Part shown: positions 52,328 through 60,853 of the stretch, one piece after another
How positions within the stretch are numbered: position 1 is the first letter of the stretch
Layout: each line of letters opens with the position of its first letter
Assembly: GCF_003173775.1 (NCBI RefSeq)
Contig: NZ_CP029552.1
Location: 1,220,001 to 1,284,000, forward strand
Direction: 5' to 3'
DNA from: Methylobacterium sp. 17Sr1-1
GTDB lineage: Bacteria; Pseudomonadota; Alphaproteobacteria; Rhizobiales; Beijerinckiaceae
Length of the DNA stretch: 64,000 nucleotides
Program-made: the position numbers and the translations under genes
The notes under the pieces: generated by a model
Database searches by the model: none
Seen by the model: only the letters and a program-made list of their open reading frames with translations
Told to the model about the DNA's origin: nothing

Positions 52328-54018
52328 CCGCGATCGATCCCGTCACCCTGGCGGTGCTGAAGGGCCGCCTGGAGCAGATCGCCGACGAGATGGACGCGAC
52401 GCTCTACCGCTCGGCCTTCAACCCGATCATCGCCGAGGCCCGCGACGCCTGCCACGGCCTCTACCACGCCACCACCGGCGACACCCTGGTCCAGGGCACC
52501 AAGGGCCTGCCGATCTTCGTCGGCGCCATGGCCTTCGCGGTGAAGGCGGTGATCGCCAAGGTCGAGCGCGAGGGGAGCCTGGAGCCCGGCGACACGTTCC
52601 TGTTCAACGATCCCTATAGCGGCGGCACCCACCTCAACGATTTCCGGCTGGTCCGCCCGGTCTTTCGCGACGGAAGGCTGTTCTGCTGGCTCGCCTCGGT
52701 CGGCCACTGGCTCGACATCGGCGGCAATGTGCCGGGCGGCTACAACCCGAAGGCGACCGAGAGCTTCCAGGAGGGCGTGCGCTTCCCGCCGGTGAAGCTC
52801 TTCTCCGCCGGGCGCCTGAACCAGGACATCGTCGACATCCTGGCTGCCAACACCCGCGTGCCGACCTCGAACTGGGGCGACCTCAACGGCCAGCTCAACG
52901 CCCTCGACCTCGGCGAGCGCCGCTTCACCGCGCTCCTCGACGAGTACGGCGACCGCACCGTGGATGCCGCCTTCGCGGCCTTCTCCGACCGGGCCGAGGC
53001 GCTGATGCGCGCCGCGATCCGCGCCCTGCCGGACGGCCGCTACAGCTTCTCGGACGTGCTCGACAATGACGGCATCACCGACGAGCCGCTGACCATCGCC
53101 CTCGACCTGACGATCGACGGCGATCGGATGGTCCTCGACTTCTCGCGCTCCTCGGCGCCGGCACAGGGGCCGATCAACATCTCGCACGCCACCACCGTGG
53201 CCGCCTGCTACGTCGCCCTGAAGCACGTCTTCACCGAGGTCCCGGCCAATGCCGGCTGCCTGCGGCCGATCACCTTCACGGTGCCGGAGACGACGTTGCT
53301 CGGCGCCGGCGCACCCAAACCCATGGCGGGCTACACCGAGACGATCCTGCGGCTGATCGGCGTGGTGCTGGGCGCCCTGGCCGAGGCCGACCCGGAGCGG
53401 GCGACCGCCGCGCCCTTCGGCACCATCAACGCGCTCTCGCTCGCCGGCCACCGGCCGGACGGCTCGCGCTGGGTGATGTTCTCGTTCTTCGGCGGCGGCC
53501 TCGGCGGCAACCCCGAGACCGACGGCCTCAGCCACGCCAACAACCCGATCTCGACCGCGACGATCCCGCCGGTGGAGATTCTGGAGGCCGCCTACCCGGT
53601 CGTCTTCACCCAGTGGTCCCTGAGGCCCGACAGCGCCGGGGCCGGCGCGCATCGCGGCGGTTTGGGCGCCGTCTACGAGATCGAGACCCTGACCGACGCC
53701 GACGTGTTCCTCCTCGGCGAGCGCGGCAAGGTGGCGCCGTTCGGCGTCGAGGGCGGGCAGCCGGCGGCGCTCAACCGCTTCGCCTGGCAAACGCCGGAGG
53801 GCTGGGCGAGCCCGCCGATGGTGTCGAAGGTCACCGATGTGCGGATCAGGGCCGGCGAGCGGGTCCGGCTCGAGACCCCCGGCGGCGGCGGCTTCGGCCA
53901 CCCGGCCGAGCGCAACCGCGACGCCCTCAACCGCGACCTGCGCCTCGGCTACGTGACGCCGGAGGCCGCCGCCCGCGACTACGATCTGCAAGAGACCGGT
54001 TTGGGAGAGACCCGATGA
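52324..54018 (+). CDS. Hydantoinase B/oxoprolinase family protein
   Basis: A 564-residue HyuB-type subunit. LAVLKGRLEQIADEMDATLYRSAFNPIIAEARDACHGLYH at the N-terminus, DTFLFNDPYSGGTHLNDF (metal-site His and Asp), NWGDLNGQLNAL and the C-terminal LETPGGGGFGHPAERN are family landmarks. With HyuA it forms ATP-dependent 5-oxoproline/hydantoin-type ring-opening enzymes, or acetone/acetophenone carboxylase relatives. Translationally coupled at both ends (ATGA overlaps). Confidence 0.92.
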   Translation: MTAIDPVTLAVLKGRLEQIADEMDATLYRSAFNPIIAEARDACHGLYHATTGDTLVQGTKGLPIFVGAMAFAVKAVIAKVEREGSLEPGDTFLFNDPYSGGTHLNDFRLVRPVFRDGRLFCWLASVGHWLDIGGNVPGGYNPKATESFQEGVRFPPVKLFSAGRLNQDIVDILAANTRVPTSNWGDLNGQLNALDLGERRFTALLDEYGDRTVDAAFAAFSDRAEALMRAAIRALPDGRYSFSDVLDNDGITDEPLTIALDLTIDGDRMVLDFSRSSAPAQGPINISHATTVAACYVALKHVFTEVPANAGCLRPITFTVPETTLLGAGAPKPMAGYTETILRLIGVVLGALAEADPERATAAPFGTINALSLAGHRPDGSRWVMFSFFGGGLGGNPETDGLSHANNPISTATIPPVEILEAAYPVVFTQWSLRPDSAGAGAHRGGLGAVYEIETLTDADVFLLGERGKVAPFGVEGGQPAALNRFAWQTPEGWASPPMVSKVTDVRIRAGERVRLETPGGGGFGHPAERNRDALNRDLRLGYVTPEAAARDYDLQETGLGETR

Positions 54019-56081
54019 CCCCCCGCGCCATCGTCGGCGTCGATGTCGGCGGCACCTTCACCGACCTCTTCTACTACGACGAGGCCGCCGGCCGCTTCCA
54101 GACCGGCAAGGTCCCGTCGAACCGCGGCGACGAGGCGGTGGGCTTCCTCGCCGGCCTCAAGGGGTTCGGCCCGGTCGCGACCCTCGCCTCGATCGTCCAC
54201 GGCACGACCGTGGGCACCAACGCGCTGCTGGAGCGGAAAGGGGCCCGGATCGGCCTCATCACCACACGCGGATTCCGCGACGTGCTGGAGATGCGCCGGC
54301 GCGACCGGCGCCACACCTGGGGCCTGTGGGGCGACTTCGTCCCCGTCGTCGACCGCGACCTGAGACTGGAAGTGGACGAGCGGACGCTCGCCGACGGCAC
54401 GATCCGGCAGAGCGTCGATCCGGAGCAGGTGGCCGAGGCCGCCCGCGCGCTGCTGGCGAACGGCGCCGAGGCCCTGGCGATCTGCTTCGTCAACGCCTAC
54501 GCCAACCCGGAGAACGAGCGGGTGGCGCTGGACGCCGCGAGCGCCGTGTGGCCCAACGCCAATGTCGAGCGCTCGTCGGGCATCCTGCCGGAGATCCGCG
54601 AGTTCGAGCGCACCTCGACCACGGTGCTCAACGCCTACCTCCAGCCGGTCGTCGGCAGCTATCTCGGCAAGCTCGACCGGGCACTCGACTCGGAAGGGTT
54701 TTCGGGCCGCTTCCACATCGTGCAGTCGAATGGCGGCGTGATGTCCACCGCCACCGCCCGGCGGCTCCCCGTCCGCACCGCCCTGTCTGGGCCGGCGGCC
54801 GGTGTCATCGCGGCCGCCGCCATCGCCAAGGAGGCCGGCTTCCCGAACGTGATCACGGGCGATCTCGGCGGCACCTCCTTCGACGTCTCGCTGGTGGTCG
54901 AGGGCGAGACGGCGCTCGCGGCCCAGACGACGATCGATTTCGGTCTCGTGATCCGCACGCCGATGATCGAGATCAGCACGATCGGAGCCGGCGGCGGCTC
55001 GATCGCCCATGTCGATGCCGGCGGGCTGCTCCAGGTCGGGCCGGAGAGCGCCGGGTCGCGGCCGGGCCCGGTCTGCTACGGCCAGGGCAACACCCGCCCG
55101 ACGCTCACCGACGCCAACGTCGTGCTCGGCCGCATCAACGCCGAGCGGCCGATCGGCGGGGCCTTGAAGCGCCTCGACGTCGAGGCGGCGAAGGCCGCCA
55201 TCGCCGAGCACGTCGCCGCGCCGCTCGGCCTCGACGTGATGACGGCGGCGGAAGCGATCGTCCGCGTCGCCGACGGCAAGATGGCGGGCGCGATCCGCCT
55301 CGTCTCGATCGAGCGCGGCCACGACCCGCAAAAGTTCGCCGCGGTGCCGTTCGGCGGCGGCGGGGCGTTGCATGTCGGGGCGCTGATCAAGGATGTGGGC
55401 CTGCGCGGCGCCCTGGTGCCGCGCTATCCGGGCGTGACCTCGGCGCTCGGCTGCGTCATCGCCGACATCCGGCACGACCAGGTCCAGACCCTGAACCTGT
55501 CGCTCGCCGGCCTCGACGCCGCCGCCCTCGACCGGCGGATGGTGGCGGAAGCCGAGGCCGCCCGGCAGGTCGTCGAGGCCGCCGGCCTCACCGTCTCGCG
55601 CATCGACACGGTGTTCGAGCTCGACATGCACTATGTCGGGCAGACCCACACCGTCGCGGTGGCGCTCCCCGTGACGGTCCGGAACGGCACCACCGGCGTC
55701 ACCATCGAGGTGATCCAGGCGGCGTTCGAGGCGGCCTACCGCACCTCGTTCAGCCGGCTGCTGCCGGGCCTCGGCACCCGGATCGTCAACCTGCGCACCG
55801 CCGCGATCGGACGACGGCCGCATTTCGACCTCGCCGCCCTGGCGCCGGGACCGGACACGTCGCTCGAGGCCGCCCGCCTCGGCAGCCGGTCGGTCTGGTT
55901 CGCCGGAGCCTGGCACGAGGCCACGGTCTATGCCCGGCTGGCGCTCCCGGTCGGGGCCGAGATCCCCGGACCGGCGATCCTGGAGCAGCCGGACGCCACG
56001 ACCGTGGTCGATCCCGACCTGACGGCCCGGGTCGACCGGCTCGGCAACGTCGTGGTCACCCGCACGGGAGAGCCCGCATGA
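54015..56081 (+). CDS. Hydantoinase A/oxoprolinase family protein
   Basis: A 688-residue HyuA-type ATPase of the actin-like fold. The phosphate-binding motif VGVDVGGTFTDLFYYD starts at residue 5. HGTTVGTNALLERKGARIGL, ITGDLGGTSFDVSLV and GAGGGSIAHVDAGGLLQVGP are family nucleotide-binding and linker motifs. Start 54015 overlaps the HyuB stop by 4 nt, and its own stop overlaps the isochorismatase-like start. Substrate expected to be a five-membered cyclic amide, imide or ketone; undetermined. Confidence 0.93.
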   Translation: MTPRAIVGVDVGGTFTDLFYYDEAAGRFQTGKVPSNRGDEAVGFLAGLKGFGPVATLASIVHGTTVGTNALLERKGARIGLITTRGFRDVLEMRRRDRRHTWGLWGDFVPVVDRDLRLEVDERTLADGTIRQSVDPEQVAEAARALLANGAEALAICFVNAYANPENERVALDAASAVWPNANVERSSGILPEIREFERTSTTVLNAYLQPVVGSYLGKLDRALDSEGFSGRFHIVQSNGGVMSTATARRLPVRTALSGPAAGVIAAAAIAKEAGFPNVITGDLGGTSFDVSLVVEGETALAAQTTIDFGLVIRTPMIEISTIGAGGGSIAHVDAGGLLQVGPESAGSRPGPVCYGQGNTRPTLTDANVVLGRINAERPIGGALKRLDVEAAKAAIAEHVAAPLGLDVMTAAEAIVRVADGKMAGAIRLVSIERGHDPQKFAAVPFGGGGALHVGALIKDVGLRGALVPRYPGVTSALGCVIADIRHDQVQTLNLSLAGLDAAALDRRMVAEAEAARQVVEAAGLTVSRIDTVFELDMHYVGQTHTVAVALPVTVRNGTTGVTIEVIQAAFEAAYRTSFSRLLPGLGTRIVNLRTAAIGRRPHFDLAALAPGPDTSLEAARLGSRSVWFAGAWHEATVYARLALPVGAEIPGPAILEQPDATTVVDPDLTARVDRLGNVVVTRTGEPA

Positions 56082-56689
56082 GCCATGCCCCGGTTCCGAT
56101 GGAGCGCACCGCGCTCCTGATCTGCGACCTCCAGAACGACTTCCTGCACCCGGACGGCGCCTATGGCCGCGCCGGCCAGTCCGCGCCCGAGATCGCCGCC
56201 GTGCCGGCGCGGGTGCGGCCCCTCGCCGAGCTGATCCGGGCGCGTGGCGGGTTCATCGTCTCGACCCACTTCACGCTGGTGCCGGGCAAGGGCGGCGAGC
56301 CCTTGATCTCGCCCCACCTGCGCGAGTTGCGCCCGTTCCTGCGGAAGGGCGACTTCCTGCCCGGCGCCTGGGGCCACGGCCTGGTGGACGAACTGCAACC
56401 CGCCGACCTCTCGGTCGAGAAGGTCGCCTACTCGGCCTTCTACATGACCCGGCTCGAATGGGTGTTGCGCAAGGCGGGCATCGAGCGGCTGATCGTGTCG
56501 GGCATCGTCACCAATGGCGGCGTCGCCTCGACGGTGCGGGACGCCCATGTGCGGGACTTCTCGGTCACCGTCCTGTCGGATGGCTGCGCGGCCTTCTCGC
56601 TTAGCGTGCACCAGACCGCGATCGAGGCGCTCAAGCCCGTCTGCCGGGTGGCGGACGTCGCCGAGATCGTCCGGGAGCTGTCGGCATGA
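56078..56689 (+). CDS. Isochorismatase-fold hydrolase lacking the usual nucleophilic Cys
   Basis: A 203-residue isochorismatase-like protein: LLICDLQNDFLHPDGAYGR (catalytic Asp in the N-terminal motif), Lys in LSVEKVAYSAFYMTRLEWVL, and IVSGIVTNGGVASTVRDAHV. In cysteine hydrolases such as maleamate amidase the third motif is TxxCV; here Gly stands at the Cys position (TNGGV). PhzD/EntB-type isochorismatases also lack this Cys. It follows HyuA with an ATGA overlap. An amidase role cannot be assumed. Confidence 0.85.
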   Translation: MSHAPVPMERTALLICDLQNDFLHPDGAYGRAGQSAPEIAAVPARVRPLAELIRARGGFIVSTHFTLVPGKGGEPLISPHLRELRPFLRKGDFLPGAWGHGLVDELQPADLSVEKVAYSAFYMTRLEWVLRKAGIERLIVSGIVTNGGVASTVRDAHVRDFSVTVLSDGCAAFSLSVHQTAIEALKPVCRVADVAEIVRELSA

Positions 56690-58074
56690 AGGTCGAACCC
56701 GCCGCCTCGTTCGACATCGAGGTGCCGGTCGCGGTGATCGGCGCCGGGGCCGCCGGGCTGGTGGCGGCGCTCGCCGCCGCTGAGGCCGGGGCCGAGGTGC
56801 TGGTGGTCGAGCGCGATCCCGTCCCGCGCGGCTCGACCGCCCTCTCGGCCGGGCTGGTCCCGGCCCCCGGCACCCGCTGGCAGCGCGAGGCCCGGATCGA
56901 GGACAGCCCCGAGCTGTTCTCTGCCGACATCATGGCGAAGGCGAAGAACGAGCCCGATCCGGCCCTCGTCGCCCGCCTCGCCGGCGCCGTCGGTCCTACC
57001 CTCGAATGGCTCGCTGATCGCCACGGCCTGCCCTTCTCGGTCATCACCGATTTCCGCTATCCGGGCCATTCGGCGAACCGCATGCACGGCTTGCCCAGCC
57101 GGTCGGGCGAGGAGCTGGTCGACCGCCTGGCCCGCGCCGTCGAGGAGGCCGGCGTCCCGGTCCTCTGCGAGGCGACCGTCGACACGCTCTACACCGAGTC
57201 CGGCGCGATCCGCGGCATCGGCCTCAACCGCCCCGACGGCTCGCGCGAGCGCGTCGGCTGCCGGGCGCTGGTGCTGGCCTGCAACGGCTACGGCGGCAAC
57301 AAGGCCTTGGTGGCGCGGCACGTGCCGGAGCTGTCGGGCGCGCTCTATTTCGGCCACGAGGGCAACCAGGGCGACGCGCTGCTCTGGGGCGAGGCGCTCG
57401 GCGCCGCGACCCGCCACCTCTCGGGTCACCAGGGCCACGGCTCGGTGGCGCATCCGCACGGCATCCTGATCACCTGGGCCACGGTCACCGAGGGCGGGTT
57501 CCAGGTGAACACCGAGGGGCGGCGCTTCTCCGACGAGAGCAAGGGCTATTCCGAGCAGGCGGCCGAGGTGCTGCGCCAGCCGGGCGGCACCGCCGTGACG
57601 GTGTTCGATGAGCGCATCGCCGGCATCGCGCGACAGTTCGAAGATTTTCGGAAGGCCGAGAGCGCCGGGGCGATCGCCGCGGCCGACACGGTGGCGGAAC
57701 TGGCGGCGCGGCTGCACCTGCCGGAGGATGCTCTCGCCGCCACCCTCGCCGAGGTGGAGGCGCTGAAGCGCGACGGCGGCCGGGACGGGTTCGGGCGCTC
57801 CTTCGCCGGCGTGCCGGCGCTCACCGCACCTTACCGGGCGGTGCGGGTGACCGGCGCCTTGTTCCACACCCAGGGCGGGCTCGTGGTCGGCGACGACGCC
57901 CGGGTGCTGACGGTGGACGGGGCGGCGATCCCGAACCTGTTCGCGGCGGGAGGCGCGGCCTGCGGCGTGTCGGGGACCGGACCGGGCGGGTACCTGTCGG
58001 GCAACGGGCTGCTGGCGGCGGTGGCGCTCGGGCGCATCGCGGGCCAAGCGGCGGGGGCGATGGGGATGCGTTAG
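56686..58074 (+). CDS. FAD-dependent oxidoreductase (fumarate reductase/tricarballylate dehydrogenase-like)
   Basis: A 462-residue flavoprotein. The FAD-binding GxGxxG is in VPVAVIGAGAAGLVAALAAAEAGAEVLVVERD. The capping domain and catalytic region have GHQGHGSVAHPHG, TEGGFQVNTEGRRFSDES, and TGALFHTQGGLVVGDDARV with GVSGTGPGGYLSGNGLLAA at the C-terminus. It resembles FAD-binding-2 dehydrogenases of succinate, tricarballylate or 3-ketosteroids. Overlaps the previous gene by 4 nt; last of the tight block. Confidence 0.9.
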   Translation: MKVEPAASFDIEVPVAVIGAGAAGLVAALAAAEAGAEVLVVERDPVPRGSTALSAGLVPAPGTRWQREARIEDSPELFSADIMAKAKNEPDPALVARLAGAVGPTLEWLADRHGLPFSVITDFRYPGHSANRMHGLPSRSGEELVDRLARAVEEAGVPVLCEATVDTLYTESGAIRGIGLNRPDGSRERVGCRALVLACNGYGGNKALVARHVPELSGALYFGHEGNQGDALLWGEALGAATRHLSGHQGHGSVAHPHGILITWATVTEGGFQVNTEGRRFSDESKGYSEQAAEVLRQPGGTAVTVFDERIAGIARQFEDFRKAESAGAIAAADTVAELAARLHLPEDALAATLAEVEALKRDGGRDGFGRSFAGVPALTAPYRAVRVTGALFHTQGGLVVGDDARVLTVDGAAIPNLFAAGGAACGVSGTGPGGYLSGNGLLAAVALGRIAGQAAGAMGMR

Positions 58075-58118
58075 CGCCTGCCGCGCATCATCTATATCAG
58101 GTCATCTCATGATACCCT

Positions 58119-58293
58119 CCCCCTTTCCCGGACAACTGGAGCGTCAGCGAAAGGAGATCCGGGATCCAGCAGAAGGACTCGCCGCGAAGCGGCTCTGGAT
58201 GTTGCACCATCACAGACAAGCAGACGCTTCGCGAATTCTCGTGCTGGATCCCGGATCTCCTTCCGCTTCGCTCCAGTCGTCCGGGAAAGGGGG
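58119..58293. repeat. Intergenic inverted repeat
   Basis: The arms 58119-58170 (CCCCCTTTCCCGGACAACTGG and following, ending GGGATCCAGC) and 58242-58293 (GCTGGATCCCGG and following, ending CCGGGAAAGGGGG) are imperfect inverted complements. The core CCGGGATCCAGC is shared with the palindromes at 41993-42128 and 60411-60550. It fills the gap before the LeuC-like gene. Confidence 0.7.
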
Positions 58294-58338
58294 CGGATGT
58301 CAGTGTTTCGAGTTCGACAACAAGACGGAGGACGCCCC

Positions 58339-59745
58339 ATGACCCCGCCCCCTCGCACCCTCCTCGACAAGGTCTGGGACGCCCACGTCATGGCGACCCG
58401 GCCCGACGGGCAGGCGCTCCTCGCCATCGACCGGCACCTGCTGCACGAGGGCTCGTTCCACGCCTTCGGCATGCTCGACCATGCCGGCCGCCAGATCCGC
58501 CGCCCGGACCTGACCTTCGCGGTCGCCGACCACTACGTGCCGTCCCGCGACCGCGGCGGCCCGATCCCCGACCCCGAGATCGCCAACATGGTCTCGACGC
58601 TCGCCGACAATGCCGGCCGGCACGGCATCCGGCATTTCGGCCTCGACGACCGCGCGCAGGGCATCGTCCACGTGCTGGCGCCGGAACAGGGTCTCACGCT
58701 GCCGGGCCTCACGGTCGTCTGCGGCGATTCCCATACCTCGACCCACGGCGCCTTCGGGGCGCTCGGCTTCGGCATCGGGGCGACGGAAGTCGCGCACGTC
58801 CTGGCGACGCAGGCCCTGTGGCAGCGCCGGCCCAAGACCCTGCGGGTCGGTATCGAGGGTGAGCTCGGCCCCCACGTCACCGCCAAGGACGTGATCCTGG
58901 CGATCATCGCAGGTCTCGGGGCCGGCGGCGCGGTCGGGCACGTGCTCGAATATGCCGGCAGCGCGATCCGCGGCCTGTCGATGGAGGGGCGGCTCACCAT
59001 CTGCAACATGTCGATCGAGGCCGGCGCCCGGGCCGGCATGATCGCGCCCGACGACACCACCTTCGCGTTCCTGGAGGGCCGGTCCTATGCTCCCAAGGGT
59101 GCGCTGTTCGATGTGGCCGTGGCAGCCTGGCGGCAACTCCCGAGCGACGACGGCGCCCGGTTCGACCGCGAGGTGACGCTCGATGCCGCCGCCATCGCCC
59201 CGGCCGTGACCTGGGGCACCAGCCCCGAGACCGCGCTCCCCGTCACCGCGACGGTGCCGGATCCGGGCGCGGAGGCGGACGCCACCAAGGCCGGGCAGAT
59301 GCGGGCGATGCTCGACTATATGGGCCTGACCCCCGGCACCCCGCTCGAAGCGGTCGCGATCGACCGGGTCTTCATCGGCTCCTGCACCAACTCGCGCATC
59401 GAAGACCTGCGCGCCGCAGCCGACGTGCTGCGCGGCCAGAAGGCCGCGGTCCCGGGCCTCGTCGTGCCCGGATCCGGCCCGGTGCGGCGACAGGCCGAGG
59501 CCGAAGGGTTGGATCAGGTGTTTCGCGAAGCCGGCCTCGAATGGGGCGAGCCGGGCTGCTCGATGTGCGTCGGCATCAACGGCGATCTCGTGCCGGCGGG
59601 CGAGCGCTGCGCCTCGACCACCAACCGCAACTTCCCGGGCCGCCAGGGCCCGAACGCCCGCACCCACCTGATGAGCCCGGCGATGGCCGCCGCCGCCGCC
59701 GTCACCGGCCGCCTCACCGACATCCGCCGGCTCGGGAGCCGCTGA
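58339..59745 (+). CDS. leuC: 3-isopropylmalate dehydratase large subunit family (LeuC-like)
   Basis: A 468-residue aconitase-family large subunit. The iron-sulfur cysteines are in IGSCTNSR and [38 protein letters not shown] and [25 protein letters not shown] are the other motifs. The N-terminal motif reads [14 protein letters not shown] where true LeuC has HEVTSPQAF, a hint at another substrate, such as a (dimethyl)maleate or citraconate. It is 1 nt upstream of the LeuD-like gene. The symbol gives the family only; a true leucine gene could lie elsewhere. Confidence 0.85.
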   Translation: MTPPPRTLLDKVWDAHVMATRPDGQALLAIDRHLLHEGSFHAFGMLDHAGRQIRRPDLTFAVADHYVPSRDRGGPIPDPEIANMVSTLADNAGRHGIRHFGLDDRAQGIVHVLAPEQGLTLPGLTVVCGDSHTSTHGAFGALGFGIGATEVAHVLATQALWQRRPKTLRVGIEGELGPHVTAKDVILAIIAGLGAGGAVGHVLEYAGSAIRGLSMEGRLTICNMSIEAGARAGMIAPDDTTFAFLEGRSYAPKGALFDVAVAAWRQLPSDDGARFDREVTLDAAAIAPAVTWGTSPETALPVTATVPDPGAEADATKAGQMRAMLDYMGLTPGTPLEAVAIDRVFIGSCTNSRIEDLRAAADVLRGQKAAVPGLVVPGSGPVRRQAEAEGLDQVFREAGLEWGEPGCSMCVGINGDLVPAGERCASTTNRNFPGRQGPNARTHLMSPAMAAAAAVTGRLTDIRRLGSR

Positions 59746-59746
59746 C

Positions 59747-60352
59747 ATGCAGCCCTTCACCACGCTTCAAGCCGTCGCGGTGCCCCTCGACGTCGCCAAT
59801 GTCGACACCGACCAGATCCTGCCGGCCCGCTTCCTCAAGAAGCCGCGCAGCGCCGGCTACGGCAACTTCCTGTTCCACGACGAGCGCCGCCGCAGCGAGG
59901 CGGTGCCCCTCGACGCCGCACCTTACGCCGGCGCCGGCATCCTGGTGGCCGACCGCAACTTCGGCTGCGGCTCCTCGCGCGAGGGCGCGGTCTACGCCCT
60001 CGTCGACGGAGGCATCCGCTGCGTGATCGCCCCGAGCTTCGGCGACATCTTCGCGTCGAACGCGGCCAAGAACGGGCTCCTGACCGTGACGCTGCCGGAG
60101 GAGGTCGTGGCGGGTTTGCGCGCGCGCCTCAAGGCGGAGCCGGGCGCCCGCATCACGGTCGACCTGCCGGCCCAGGCGGTGACCGACCCGGACGGGGCCG
60201 CGATCCCGTTCGAGATCGACCCGTTCAAGAAGCGCTGCCTCGTCGAGGGCCTGGACGACGTGGCGCTGACGCTGGAGCATTCTGAGGCCATCGCGGCCTG
60301 GGAGGCGCGGGCGGCGGAGACGGCGCCGTGGCGGGTGCCGGCGGGGGCGTGA
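59747..60352 (+). CDS. leuD: 3-isopropylmalate dehydratase small subunit family (LeuD-like)
   Basis: A 201-residue swivel-domain partner of the LeuC-like protein: VDTDQILPARFLKKPRSAGYG and VADRNFGCGSSREGAVYAL. Typical LeuD has GSSREHAPWAL, so His-Ala-Pro-Trp is changed to Gly-Ala-Val-Tyr in the substrate loop. IAPSFGDIFASNAAKNGLL is the usual central motif. Together with the upstream variant motif, it suggests a hydratase for another dicarboxylate. The symbol is family-level only. Confidence 0.85.
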   Translation: MQPFTTLQAVAVPLDVANVDTDQILPARFLKKPRSAGYGNFLFHDERRRSEAVPLDAAPYAGAGILVADRNFGCGSSREGAVYALVDGGIRCVIAPSFGDIFASNAAKNGLLTVTLPEEVVAGLRARLKAEPGARITVDLPAQAVTDPDGAAIPFEIDPFKKRCLVEGLDDVALTLEHSEAIAAWEARAAETAPWRVPAGA

Positions 60353-60853
60353 CCTCCCGCGGTCCTCGATCTTCCGCACGCGGGGGCTGCGCGCGACCTC
60401 CCCCCACGGGCTCATCCCGGGGCCGCGCATGCGGAGCCCGGGATCCAGACACGCAGATGTAAGAGAAGCGAGCGGTACGCTGTCCGCCTCGTCCCGAACG
60501 AACTGAGGTTCCGGATTCCGAGCTCCGCTGCGCGGCCCCGGAATGACCCGGAGGGCTTCAATCCTCTCGCCGAGATCGAGACAGCGCCGGCGTTCGAGCG
60601 ACCGCTCGCGCGAGCACAGATCTCGGGGCGGTCCTGCCGCTGCTGCCCAGGCAGCGCGCCGTTGAGGAAGCGCCCCGCGTCCCGGCGGGACGCCTCACCC
60701 CCCAGCCATGCACTCACGCGATGGCTCGCGGCTTAATCCCGCCCCTCCGCACGCCCGCGCCGATCAGCATCTTGTGATCGATCCGCCGCCCGCTACACTC
60801 TCCGCCCGAGCCGCGACGCCATCAATCAAACAGCGGCCGGAAGAGGGAACGTC
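60353..60853. other. Intergenic region with a palindrome, no gene
   Basis: No supported coding region. A palindrome (listed separately at 60411-60550) fills the first third. The remaining 300 nt hold no clear frame. The promoter of the second transport unit should lie between about 60720 and 60850, where AT content is a little higher (CAATCAAACAGC near 60823), but no clear -35/-10 pair was found. Confidence 0.5.
60411..60550. repeat. Intergenic inverted repeat
   Basis: CTCATCCCGGGGCCGCGCAT and the following GCCCGGGATCCAG (60411-60448) are an imperfect inverted complement of 60508-60550 (TTCCGGATTCCGAGC and following, ending GCGGCCCCGGAATGA). It shares its core with the 41993-42128 and 58119-58293 elements. 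Confidence 0.7.
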
